Assembly (NCBI GenBank): GCA_905116865.2
Contig: CAJHNH020008547.1
Span: forward strand, 342,501-406,500
Direction of reading: 5' to 3'
DNA: 64,000 nt
Origin: Candidula unifasciata
Taxonomy: Eukaryota; Mollusca; Gastropoda; Stylommatophora; Geomitridae
The notes under the pieces were generated by a model. That model made no database searches. It was not told the origin of the DNA and saw only the letters and a list, made by a program, of their open reading frames with translations. A program made the translations under genes and the position numbers. This document shows, in pieces, positions 9,928 to 20,321 of the stretch (position 1 is its first letter; each line of letters starts with the position of its first letter).

Positions 9928-10732
9928 CTATAGCATAGGGCTTTTCAACTGACTGCCTGCAGACCCAATATTCCCCGCAAAAGCCTAGCAACTGGCCCAT
10001 GGATCATCTGCCATTTATATTGATGAGTTTTCTATGCGGGAGCTCTGATGTGATTATCTATACAGATGGCTCTTTTTTTATAGCGAAGGCCAAAGGATGT
10101 CGCTAAGTGCAGCAAAGCCTGGCATATGATATCTAGTTTGAGAATGGAGGTGGAGGCAGTCACTGCTGCCTTCCGCTGGCTTGAAAATCAGCTGTACACA
10201 CATGCCGTGATTGTCACTGACTCACATGATGAGAAAGGTGGAGAAAGGTATGTTCCATGCAGAGTGGCAAGCATTACTTCATAGGTCCTGGGTAGTTAGT
10301 ACCCTTGGCATATTCTCTCCAGGTCATGCCGGTGTGTTGGTAAATTAGCAGGCAGACAGAATGGCTGGTTCTGCACCACTTGGTGATGAATTAATGTATG
10401 ACAAGCTGGACGTTGTGAGCGCCCTCTGGGAACGAGTGAACAGTGTGGAAGCTGAGGAGAATGGCATTGCAAGGAGTTACAAGGGAATCTGTCCGACGCT
10501 CAACACTCAAGGAAAGGACGAAAAATATACAATCAGACAGTTACTGGTGCCACCCGAGTTGGAACTCTCCGGTTTGCTGCTAAAGATGGTTGATGGAATG
10601 CTTATGGGGGTGTCCCGAGTGCTGTGATGTTGATTCTTAATTGTTGAGGCTTGAGCCACTAGCATGTGATGATCCCCTTTTCCCAACATATTGACCCCTG
10701 AGTAAACTTAGTTGAATGGCACTGCTATAGCA
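9928..10732. mobile_element. hAT-type MITE with an embedded LINE fragment, 8-bp target duplications
   Basis: The element runs 9936 (TAGGGCTTTTCAACTG) to 10724 (AGTTGAATGGCACTG). It is flanked by perfect 8-bp repeats CTATAGCA at 9928-9935 and 10725-10732. The ends resemble the MITEs at 16778 and 59243. The interior is split near 10045 and resumes near 10648; the middle is LINE sequence. Confidence 0.85.
10046..10645 (+). mobile_element. LINE fragment, RNase H domain to 3' end
   Basis: Translation begins DVIIYTDGSF (first catalytic Asp of RNase H), then MEVEAVTAAFRWLENQLYTH, AVIVTDS, and after frame changes ADRMAGSAPLGDELMYDKLD. The end reads GVSRVL and CCCGAGTGCTGTGATGTTGA, the shared 3' end of this family (also at 25310, 33195 and 47303). 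5'-truncated and frameshifted. Confidence 0.82.
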
Positions 10733-12230
10733 CAACAAAATATTGCAGCATAATATAACAGCATAATTTGGAGAGTGTCAACAGATTAGTTCGGAAATAT
10801 TACATTAATACTTGGGAACTACATATATTAACTTCGACTGAAGAGCATTGTGGCAGAGATACCAGTTTCCAGACTTCTATAAATTTGACTATTTTCCTTT
10901 TCTAAAGAAAATATTATTCCTTTGTGCTCTATTACAATTTTTATAAGAAAACCTTCTTTTATTCTGTCAATCCCTGCTTACCTGTGGACAGCAAGTTAAT
11001 AACTAGTGAAACTCTTATAGCGGCCCTAATTATAACTTCTTAGGGAGGTTAAACAAGGTATCTGTGAATAGCACTGGCATCCAGAATGCAACACTTTTGG
11101 TCACAGAAGTTTAATTACCTAAATTTGCACTTTGTGAAATTCCTATTTCATCCTAATACCTCCATTACAAGCATACAGAAATCAACTGTGAGAGATACAA
11201 ATCCTTAAACTGAAGGAAGTCACAAGAGTAAGTTTACCATCCGTTAGTCTTGACAGAAAGATTAACTCTCAGTTCCCCAGAGCCTACACTGCAAAAGTGA
11301 TAAATACAGGCAGTAATGAGTAATGGCAGTCTGGCAGTACTAAGCAACTCATTAGGCAGTCGTTAGTTACTCCAAAGACTACATTCATTTCTTACCAGCT
11401 TATATGACAGACATCTGTTAACATGAACTGTTTCACCTCAATTGTTACTTTTACTCCTTCTGCCCTAAGAAAGCTGTTTTCCCTCCCTTTTATGGGGTTT
11501 TGGGGACATGGAAGTCTTTGAGCAGTGGTAACTATGCCTATGTGACAGCTTTGACACTGGCTGTAACTGCATAGTGTACACATGGTGGATATGACTAAAT
11601 ATACACACCCAGGAAAAAAAATTGTAGAAATTATTAGGTTTTTTTTTTTTTAAATACATTTTTTTTAAATTGTGAAGTCATTGTTGTGTGATAATAATCT
11701 CAAATGATGTTCCATGCTTCCCATGGCTAAGTCAACAAAACCAAGTTTATCACGGTTAAAGGGAAGCAACACAGTATATTTGTTGCTTTATTTGTATTAT
11801 GGGATTAACTTAACAATTTTTTAAACCCAAAATGTACAGTAAAAATTCATATGAATTATTTTATCAATTTTGACGGCTGTGATATAGCTGAGGTTTTCAT
11901 GTTTTCCTGTTTGTTCTGTATTCAAGGGGTTTGGCTCACTAAATGTTTATGAAAAACCCAAGACTCAAAATTTCCTCTGCTCATTTTTCTCATTCTTTAA
12001 TTTCTGAGGGTAGTTTCAGAGAATGATAAAGGCTGCATTGCTTTTTGAAGAAACTGTGAAAACGATTACATTTTTAAATAATTATTTAGGTGGTGGGGTG
12101 AGGGTGTTAAATCAAACATTGGCTACTTTAAACTAGAACATCTCAGAACATAAGGAGTTCAGGTAATTATAAGCTGGTATCAAAAGAGTTAATACCAAGA
12201 AAGGCAACTGTGTCAATTAAAAGCCCAAAA
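10733..12230. other. No recognisable feature
   Basis: About 1.5 kb of AT-rich sequence with T and A runs (11638-11670). I see no supported gene, tandem repeat or transposon. Confidence 0.5.
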
Positions 12231-12234
12231 AACT

Positions 12235-12725
12235 TATCATCATCATCAGTTTCCACCTCTGTCATTAGGCAACGTGGGAAGGAACAGTTTGTGATCCATT
12301 GCTTAATAGACAGCAATGGCTACTGTCATTCCATATCAATGAAGAAGCTCTGTAATGTCATCAATCCATGTTCTCCTAGGACTGCCTCTTGCTATAATTC
12401 AGATTAACTTATGTGTAGTGCCTGTGTTTGTAGTTGTTCTGGCCACATTCTTTCTAACTGACACAACCATTTTATCTTCTGTTTCTCAAAGAATTTGCTG
12501 CATGGTGTTATTCCTACAGTCTGTCTGATAATATCATTTCTAACTTTGTCTCACATTGCTAAGTTGGTGGCTTTTCTCAGGCATCTTATTTCACAGGTGT
12601 TAATTTTACATAGGTCTGCCTTTGATAGTGTCCAAGTCTGTCACTGGTAGCACAGTGTTGGTATGAAGATGCTTTTTATAATAGAATCATGCCTTTCCTT
12701 TAATTTCCTCAATAATTCTCAATCA
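12235..12725 (-). mobile_element. LINE fragment, RT C-terminal part
   Basis: It aligns by eye with the LINE at 38271-38790. Both strands of text share CATCAATCCATGTTCTCCTA / CATCAATCCATCTTCTGCCA, the ATTGTTCTGGC block and TGCTGCATGGTGTT. Minus-strand reading gives LLPVTDLDTIKG-like and YYQTDCRNNTMQQIL pieces with many stops. Old and inactive. Confidence 0.65.
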
Positions 12726-13177
12726 ATATCAGTTGAACAAATAAATTCCCTACAGGTTTGCCGGACCTGTCGTAGGTTCATCCTTAACCCAATAACTAAT
12801 AATATTTAATAAACAAAGAGTTTTAATAAAAAGTAGGTACTAGTAATTAAACACAGACATGAAGCACAGGAATAATGGTGAATTGCAACAACAACAACAA
12901 CAAAAACATGATGTAACAAACAGCTGAAGGAAATATAATCACTTTACCTGAGTGAATCTCCTCTGAATAAAACTACCACCAAAGCGAGAGTACAGGGAGC
13001 TGCGACTCTGTCTTACTGTAGTGGTCATGTCTGAGCGTCCATCTGTTTCAGATCACTACTGAAGATGCAACTCCAGCAAATGCTACATCTGACCAACCTG
13101 TCAATGAAACATAGGCGCAACAATTTCATACAACTGTTGTTAGTTTTCTCATCTAAGATGTATCTTCTGACAGGGCG
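12726..13177. other. No gene; short (CAA)n
   Basis: A (CAA)n run lies at 12886-12904. The rest is unassigned. Confidence 0.5.
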
Positions 13178-13370
13178 ATTGGCAAACTGTATTGTCATTT
13201 ACAGCTAGGCTGCGATATCTGCACATTGTGAAACAACAAATCTGATATCAGCAAACCCTTAATTAGCTGCTTTTTACAATGTTTGATAAGGGGCAGTGGA
13301 AACATTTATGTCAGTTTTTCCCCCCGAAACTAGGCCTTACAGCCCATAGTGGCACCATCACAGAGACTAC
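13178..13370 (+). repeat. Dispersed two-block repeat, copy 1
   Basis: Block 1 at 13178-13222 follows the pattern TTGGCA-N-TGT-TTGT-TTTACAGC-GGCTG-GATATC. Block 2 follows as GGGGCAGTGGAAA, a C run and GAAACTAGGCC. The same blocks occur at about 15491, 28891, 40794 and 60506 and, reversed, at 18090-18268 and 60850-60995. Confidence 0.6.
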
Positions 13371-13394
13371 TAAAAGGACATAATTTTACAGGCA

Positions 13395-13900
13395 TACAGG
13401 GTCCGACAATTAAGTAATGAGACTAATTCCATAAAAATTAAAATAATCAACAGTTGAAGATATAATCTATATCTGATTCAAAGTAAGCCCCTTGTGCAAA
13501 TGGCACAATAACAGGAATGCTGAGTCCAAGTCTAGGTGCATTAGTAATCATTTCCACACCACTTTTGAATCGTTAATGCCACCTGAAAATGTGTGCACAA
13601 GATAAACAATTATCCCCATAAACTTGTTGCATTAATTCAACTGTTTCAATCATGCTTTTTCTGAGTTTTAAAAAAAATTTAATGTTAGCTTTTTGCCCCG
13701 CGCTGATTTCGTAACAATGCACCTCTGACTGGGTCAACAAAATGGCGGCTTGTTTGTTGTCTGCTTATCGAGCGGAGATTAAAAGTTGCCAGATCAAAGA
13801 TGAATGTTGCCACTTTAGATTCCATGCTTTGCTTCATAGATGGCCTTTTCGTCTTGGCCATAATAAAATCAGTCTCATTACTTAATTGTTGGACCTTGTA
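13395..13900 (-). mobile_element. Mariner-derived MITE (502 bp) with TIRs and TA duplication
   Basis: Ends are CAGGGTCCGACAATTAAG (13397) and the complement of CAAGGTCCAACAATTAAG (13898), each flanked by TA. Read on the minus strand, the inside matches the start of the mariner copies at 38830 and 57317 (ATGGCCAAG, KTRK-region, GTTGAATTAATGCAACAAG). It then jumps to the 3' tail. The catalytic domain is absent, so movement would need a transposase supplied in trans. Confidence 0.88.
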
Positions 13901-14942
13901 TAACCATGCCAAAATAATCTAAGGTGATCTGACCAGGTAGTTTCACACCCCTGTTGTTCCATGCAGTTAACAATTTCATGATCTTCCAAAACTAGGGTTT
14001 GTTCTTCACAATGGATGGTTAAACAATAGCTTTTGGGCAGTCGTAAAAGGGTCGCACCTTGAAAGAGATTAGGGCCTCGCAACGTAATATTCCAGAAGAT
14101 GACAGTGGGTACACAGTAACCAGCCTTCACTGTGGAGATGGAACAGATTTGTTTTTTGTGTTCTGTTATATGTTTTACATAGGAATATGGTATGCAGGGT
14201 GATGCGCATTATCACCCAGGAAAGTGAGAACATTGATCTGCTGCGCACATGTGCATCTGCTAGTTAGTGCCGACACATATCCTCCACTGCATACTGAGAT
14301 TAGCAGGACAAAATGAAAGGCAGCAAGTTAAAGAGAGGAACACATTGAATGGGTGAAGTTCCAGGAACACCTTGAATGAGTGAGGTTCAACAAGTTTGTT
14401 CATTTGAACACAGAACCTGGTGAGGAATGAAAATGAGTGCCGCAGCAGCAGTAGTGTACATTCTTTTATGTCTACACAAAACTGGACAGAGACAACAGAC
14501 AACAAAACCCAATGGTGATGTCGGTGAAAGTTTAAACCTTGATTCCTGAGAATTCTGCTGACGTGAGTGCAATTACTTACACCAAAAGATCCATTATTTA
14601 GCATTTGCAAAGCTCATGGGCTTTCAGGATTCTGGCTGGAATGAGAACTGCAAAAGGAGACAGTGGTGCGTTTGCTTTAACTTCAAGTAGTCTGACTATT
14701 GAGGTGATGGTGGTAATAAAAGCAATGACCTGGCTAAAGACACAGTCTTGTTTCCCCATGCATGCTTGCTAACTCATTCCAAGAAGATGATAAAGAACAC
14801 CAAGAAGGCATGGGTTTGAAGACACTAGTTGGAGTCTGAAGAAGCTCATCTCCAAGCAAGCATCAAATACATTCACTACTCTCTAAGCCACAAAGTTTTT
14901 TTCTCTCAACTCATTCACCATCTGTTTATTAGACCATCCACA
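13901..14942. other. No recognisable feature
   Basis: About 1 kb without supported gene or repeat. A short imperfect repeat (TTGAATGGGTGAAGTTC / TTGAATGAGTGAGGTTC) lies near 14346-14390. Confidence 0.5.
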
Positions 14943-15112
14943 TCAGTGTTTCCTAAACCTTTGTGTGTGCCAAGCCCCGCCTTAGACTTTCTAAAATGTT
15001 TATGCTCACCATGTAAATTAAACTCTGGACGAGTCCATTTTCAAACTGCCTTAAAAATCAAAATGCCCCCCTGTTGGGTGGTAGCCCCATGTTGAGAAAC
15101 ACTGATCTACAC
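14936..15112. mobile_element. hAT-type MITE (161 bp), CAGTGTTTCC ends
   Basis: Element 14944-15104 begins CAGTGTTTCCTAAACC and ends GTTGAGAAACACTG, an inverted pair typical of hAT families. The flanks ATCCACAT and ATCTACAC match at 6 of 8 positions, a decayed 8-bp target duplication. Noncoding inside. Confidence 0.7.
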
Positions 15113-15490
15113 AACTGGGGTGAGGGGGAAGAACCCCTAGAGAATTACAACAGTGTCCACATATTTATCTGAAGCTAACTAGAAAAGAAAATGGCAAGAT
15201 CAATGAGAGCCTGGAGAGCCAGCGAAGACATCTAAGCAGACTTGAATGTCATGGGTAAAACTGAACAAGAAAATCAATTAAATGATATCAGAGAATGTCC
15301 TTCATCAAACAAAGATGCAAATTTGCATAAATGTTATTTTTAGTGGCGAATACTGTGCGCCATCTTCCCAATAGACGTTGTCTACTGGGTACTACTGTTC
15401 TCATTGGGAATATTATGTGGTGAGCCTCCAGTCTCTTCCAAGGTGCAACTCTAATACTATTTTCTTCTGCATTTGCTATTAAAAAGGAAG
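15113..15490. other. No recognisable feature
   Basis: Unassigned AT-rich sequence. Confidence 0.45.
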
Positions 15491-15660
15491 TTGGCACATT
15501 GTTTTGTGGTTTAGAGCAAGGCTGTGATATCAGCCCCTTTTAACCTAACAGCGAATTTCCGAAAATTCTTAATTATTTGCCTTTTATGGCATGCTTGTTA
15601 GAGGATAGTAGGTCTACCCCCCCCCCCTCCCCAAAAAACGCCCCCACGCCCTTTAAAGAT
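15491..15660 (+). repeat. Dispersed two-block repeat, copy 2
   Basis: Block 1 is clear: TTGGCACATTGTTTTGTGGT then TTAGAGCAAGGCTGTGATAT. Block 2 is reduced to a C run at 15618-15628. Confidence 0.55.
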
Positions 15661-15811
15661 GGAGCCTGTCTGTTTATTACAACAGGCCATCCAGAAATTC
15701 AAGCCTAGTTTTCAATGATCATGAAATTGTTAAACTCATTCACTAACCACTAACCCACAGAGCTGAACATTTTCAGTGTCATGAACATAAATACTAGTCA
15801 TAAAGCAAGAT

Positions 15812-16040
15812 GTTTGCCAGCTATGGTAGGGAAGTGGTTAGATGCCTGCTTGTTGACCTGAAGGTGTTGAGTTCAAATCCATTCAGAGGGCTGATTTGTA
15901 TAGCTGACCTAAGGCTCCTTGGTCAACCTAGTATAAAACTGTACCTGGTAATGTCCTGGGAAGCAAAAGCAGCCAGCACACTGCTGACCACACTACCAAT
16001 CGAGATTCAACTGGTCTATACAAAATGCAAGTCAAACAAC
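15812..16040 (+). mobile_element. tRNA-derived SINE copy
   Basis: The head has GGTAGGGAAGTGGTTAGATG (A-box region) and GTTGAGTTCAAATCC (B-box). The body AAGGCTCCTTGGTCAACCTA and the tail GGTAATGTCCTGGGAAG, ending in CAACTGGTCTATAC, match the SINE at 2503. No transcription terminator was sought. Confidence 0.75.
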
Positions 16041-16335
16041 ATACACCTGATGCACCTATAGCAAGAAATCAGTTCTACTCTCAAAGATTTTTAAAAAAAA
16101 AGAAATGGCAATTTTCTAAGATATAAAATAAAGCTTTCAAACTGTCTCTGAGTTACATTCCAGCTTTTGATATTTTACCTTTGTCTGTCTAGTGAAACAC
16201 TTATATCTGAATTCTCATTTCTTACATGATCAATGGCAACACTGATCACATCTCAAACTCTGAAAATTCAACATGGAATCTACATTATTCGTGTATCAAA
16301 GCAAGCGGAAATATCCAGGAAGTAGCCAGTATTCT
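16041..16335. other. No recognisable feature
   Basis: Short AT-rich stretch between SINE and LINE. Confidence 0.4.
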
Positions 16336-16690
16336 GACACATAGAGGGATACACTGGCCTACCAAGGCAAATCTAATCAAAACTATTTTGGGAGACCAAC
16401 TTCATGCTACCAGTGTCAAACATGGATCCTAACTACAAATAGTAAGTGCAAAATCATAATGACACAGATGAGATGTCTCGGAAGAACTGATGAAGTTACA
16501 AATTTGTATAACGTTAACGATGCAGAAATTAGAAGACAATGCCCAAAATCAGTCATGCAGTTTATCAAAGAGCAACAGGTGAGATGGTTTAGCCTAATAC
16601 CAACTGCCACAGAGAGCCCTGCTGAATAAATATAATGGTCACAGAGCAAGGTGGAGACCACGCAGATCTGGACTGATGCCGCAACAACTG
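16336..16690 (+). mobile_element. LINE fragment, RT thumb/C-terminal region
   Basis: The reading TKANLIKTI is followed, with frame changes, by CYQCQTWI-like text, KCKIMTTQMRCLGRT, DAEIRRQCPK, VMQFIKEQQVRWFSLI. This is the CYQCQTW...MKCLR...RMKWFGH series also seen intact at 25612-26301. Stops make it inactive. Confidence 0.72.
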
Positions 16691-16769
16691 ATCCTTACAT
16701 TCCCCCCAGCCTCCCTTCACCCCATAACACTTTGAGGTAACTGGAACAATTGAAGAAAAAGTCCTCATT

Positions 16770-16935
16770 CATTGAGGCAGGGCTATTCAATGGCCCAGCA
16801 AGTGGCCCGCGACACATTGCCAACTGTTAATTAATGATCTTTCTATGCTGGAGCTCAGGTCTCTGGCCCGTGATGATTCCCTTTGTCAAAACTCTGGCCC
16901 CTTAGTCAACTTAGTTGAACAGTCCTGCATTAAGG
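16770..16935. mobile_element. hAT-type MITE (150 bp) with near-perfect 8-bp duplication
   Basis: Element 16778-16927 starts CAGGGCTATTCAATGGCCCA and ends AGTTGAACAGTCCTG. Flanks CATTGAGG and CATTAAGG differ at one base. It is the compact form of the MITE that carries the LINE at 9936-10724. Confidence 0.83.
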
Positions 16936-17700
16936 CCAAAAGATAACAACCCCTCAATAACAAAGAACCATTAGACTCCAACTTTATCATCAATCAGTGA
17001 GGGGCCATCTCCACATACAAGGTTGGTTGCAATGAATTTCCAAAATTGTCTGCCCATTCTCCAGATTGTACACACTGCTGTTTGTCCATCTCTTGAAGAT
17101 ATTCTTGTTAACTTAAGGGTGTATGAAGCCTACGACACCCACATAATTTTTTTTTTATCTTCTAAATCTATACTTGAGCAAATGTAAACCTTTAACAACC
17201 AGTCTGGTAGGTAGGTGGGAGTTACAGAGCTAGGCCATATTTTTCTTTAGCAAACAGCATTCAAAAGGTGGTGTGGTCACTACAACAAACCTCCACATCA
17301 ACCACCTGCTTCCAACAAAACATTTTTGCATCCACCTTTATGACACTGGGTGCACTTCAGAGCCACACAAAAGGAAAGGACTCTTTTTTTTTTACTTGAG
17401 TCAGGCATTGATATCTTATTTATAGGGACCAGCTGGTACTAGTTGTCCCCTCGTGAGATGCAATTTTTTGTTATTTTGAAGCAACACCCTAGCTTTTGCA
17501 GTGGGCCTTGAATATAGCTGGGCCATAAATATGGCCTCATGGCTGAAAGGGGTTTTCGGGACCTCTCCAAGGGTGATCCTCATCCTGTCATTGGGTGTTT
17601 ATCGCTTGTGTGATGTCCTGGTGGTGTACAACTACTTACCTACCTACCAGTTGGTACTAATGTCAGGTGATACCAGGTGCAAGTAATTTCCTGACCCTTC
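16936..17700. other. No recognisable feature
   Basis: Unassigned. T runs occur at 17151 and 17386. Confidence 0.5.
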
Positions 17701-17801
17701 CCCCCCCCCCCACACCACTTTTTTCCCAATAAACAGTTTATTAACATTAGATACATATATTTTTGCCTATTTTTCAAGCCCCCCCCCCCCCCCCCCCCCC
17801 C
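17701..17801. repeat. Poly-C tracts
   Basis: C runs at 17700-17711 and a 23-base C run at 17779-17801. Long C/G runs recur at 31974, 34578, 42325, 55545 and 55766. Confidence 0.9.
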
Positions 17802-17839
17802 TAAAAACCTTCAGTGATGACACCTGCTGTGCCCCCTCC

Positions 17840-18040
17840 GCCCCATCCTACTGATGATGTGATCAACATCAAGCCGGTAACCTTTACTTTCTGTGGCAAT
17901 TCCTGATACACATTTTAGGCTGAGTCTAACTGGGAGCCAAGGGCATCTTTTTTCCCCAAATGTGCCTGGTGCAGATTTGAACCCAAGCCTTTGGTCTGAC
18001 ATCAAGCCACTACATTACCACAGCTACCATTTTTTGAGGC
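17840..18040 (-). mobile_element. tRNA-derived SINE copy, minus strand
   Basis: Read on the minus strand: GGTAGCTGTGGTAATGTAGT (A-box region), GGCTTGGGTTCAAATCTGC (B-box), then CTTGGCTCCCAGTTAGACTC and a tail GAAAGTAAAGG...TTGATCACATCATCA. Body and tail follow the order in the copies at 1-145 and 49801. Confidence 0.78.
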
Positions 18041-18084
18041 TGGGACAGCTCCAGAACCATGTGAAGAAAAAAACAATCCAACCT

Positions 18085-18268
18085 CAGAGGAGAGAAGTGA
18101 ATTTAGGATTACCTGACCACCCCATGCGTGTTCCAGCACCCCCATTTAGAAGAGGAAAATGGAACAGGCCCACCATCTGTCTAACAAGCATGTCATCATA
18201 AAATCGTATGAGGTGGGCTGGTAAGTAAAGATAGCACAGCCTTGCTGTAAACTACAACACAATGTTTC
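18085..18268 (-). repeat. Dispersed two-block repeat, minus strand
   Basis: The plus strand shows ACAAGCATGTCATCATAAAA followed by GCACAGCCTTGCTGTAAACT. On the minus strand this is block 1 (AGTTTACAGCAAGGCTGTGC) then block 2. It abuts the LINE fragment that follows. Confidence 0.55.
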
Positions 18269-18289
18269 AACTGCCTTTTTACAAGTAAA

Positions 18290-18610
18290 GGCAGAAGGAA
18301 GATTATCTGACCATCAGTGGAGTGCAATAGCCCATTTTACTGGAGACAACAGACTACAGCCATGTGAACAGGACATTTGAGATAGTAAATTTAGAACTTT
18401 GCCCATGTGCACCGGTACCACAGTATACTAGACATGTGCTCCAGACTTGCTCGCAGATCTTAGGTTCAGCCAAGTGGCACACCAACAGAAACCAAGCTGT
18501 GTGGAACATTGGTAGACATGCAAAATGTTGCACCACAGACTTCACCAAGGCATGTGGCCTTCTCCTCTGAAAACCACTAGCAGGAAGATCCCCCCCAAAA
18601 GTGCAACAGA
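18290..18610 (+). mobile_element. LINE fragment, cysteine-rich C-terminal end
   Basis: The reading LCPCAPVPQYTRHVLQTCSQ fits the C-x-C-x(n)-H-x4-C block (CPCG....T.EHLLQ.C) found at the end of many CR1/jockey-like proteins. RTGHNRL-like text precedes it in another frame. It ends with FTKACGLLL before 18570. Frameshifted and truncated. Confidence 0.6.
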
Positions 18611-18885
18611 CACCACTTTGCCACTGTCACGCACACAGAAGCAAGTGCTGACATGTGCATGTTCAGTATTCGATCTACCATTAGGAAATGAGATAAGTAT
18701 GCTATCTGTCACAAAAGAAGATCACAACCGAACAAGGGTGTTATCACCACTGAAGCAGTGAAACCCTCCCAGATAAGAGTTTATCAACACTAAAAGGGCA
18801 AACAACTCTCTATTATCCACACAGCTTCTCCATGTGGAGAATAATTCACACTGACAATTACACTTGTTTACCTCTATCAGTTATA
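18611..18885. other. No recognisable feature
   Basis: Unassigned sequence before the 43-bp array. Confidence 0.4.
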
Positions 18886-19962
18886 GTAAATCTCCCAACA
18901 GTTATTGCAGGAATGGTGTGAAGTGACAGTAAATCCCACCACAGTTATTGCAGAAATGGTGTAAACTGATAGTAAATCCCACAACAGTTATTGCAGGAAT
19001 GGTGTGAAGTGATAGTAAATCCCACAACAGTTATTGCTGGAATGGTGTGAAGTGACAGTAAATCCCACAACAGTTATTGCAGGAATGGTGTGAACTGACA
19101 GTAAATCCCACAACAGTTATTGCAGGAATGGTGTGAAGTGACAGTAAATCCTACAACAGTTATTGCTGGAATGGTGTGAAGTGACAGTAAATCCCACAAC
19201 AGTTATTGCAGGAATGATGTGAAGTGACAGTAAATCTCACAACAGTTATTGCATGAATGGTGTGAGGTGACAGTAAATCCCACAACAGTTATTGCAGGAA
19301 TGGTGTGAAGTGACAGTAAATCCCACAACAGTTATTGCAGGAATGGTGTGAAGTGACAGTAAATCCCACAACAGTTATTGCAGGAATGGTGTGAAGTGAC
19401 AGTAAATCAGACAACAGTTATTGCAGGAATGGTGTGAAGTGATAGTAAATCCCACAACAGTTATCGCAGGAAAACTTTGTGAAGTGACAGTAAATCCCAC
19501 AACAGTTATTGCAGGAATGGTGTGAAGTGACAGTAAATCCTACAACAGTTATTGCAGGAATGGTGTGAAGTGACAGTAAATCCCACAACAGTTATTGCAG
19601 GAATGGTGTGAAGTGACAGTAAATCCTACAACAGTTATTGCAGGAATGGTGTGAAGTGACAGCAAATCCCACAACAGTTATTGCAGGAATGGTGTGAAGT
19701 GACAGTAAATCCCACAACATTTATTGCAGGAATGGTGTGAAGTGACAGCAAATCCCACAACAGTTATTGCAGGAATACTCTGTGAAGTGACAGTAAATCC
19801 CACAACAGTTATTGCAGGAATGGTGTGAACTGACAGTAAATCCCACAACAGTTATTGCAGTAATGGTGTGAAGTGACAGTAAATTCCACAACAGTTATTG
19901 CAGTAATGGTGTGAACTGACAGTAAATCCCACAACAGTTATTACTGGAATGGTGTGAAGTTG
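18886..19962. repeat. 43-bp minisatellite, about 25 copies
   Basis: The core CCCACAACAGTTATTGCAGG recurs every 43 bp. Variants (GAAGTGACAG / GAACTGACAG, and AAACTTTG or ATACTCTG in place of ATGGTG at 19470 and 19775) mark individual units. Confidence 0.95.
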
Positions 19963-20321
19963 CAAACCTTTTAATATATCAGGGTTCAACATGATGATAT
20001 TATTTTTATTTTTCAATAAAGGTGAAGAGTTTAAAGAAATGTACCAAAGTACAAGAGTTGCTCGACTGGTTTTGCTTTCTTTTGTGTTCTCCTAGTCTGT
20101 TTAATAAATATTTGATCAGATCGTACTAAAGAAACCTGGCTGTTTGGCATTTGCTACAAAACCTGAACTGAAGGAATTTATTTTAAAGAAATAATAATAA
20201 CTAACATAGTTCTCTGTGTGGATTTTGGTTTCCTCTTGGGGGAAAATGTGATGGTGGTGGTGGGGAGGAGGGGTGATCAAGTATAGACAGACAGTTCCTG
20301 GACCTAACAAAGGTGTAATAG
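19963..20321. other. No recognisable feature between arrays
   Basis: About 360 bp of single-copy sequence separates the two large minisatellites. Confidence 0.5.

Noticed and set aside
14260..14610. 116-codon minus-strand frame
   Set aside because: Composition looks random and no family resemblance was seen.
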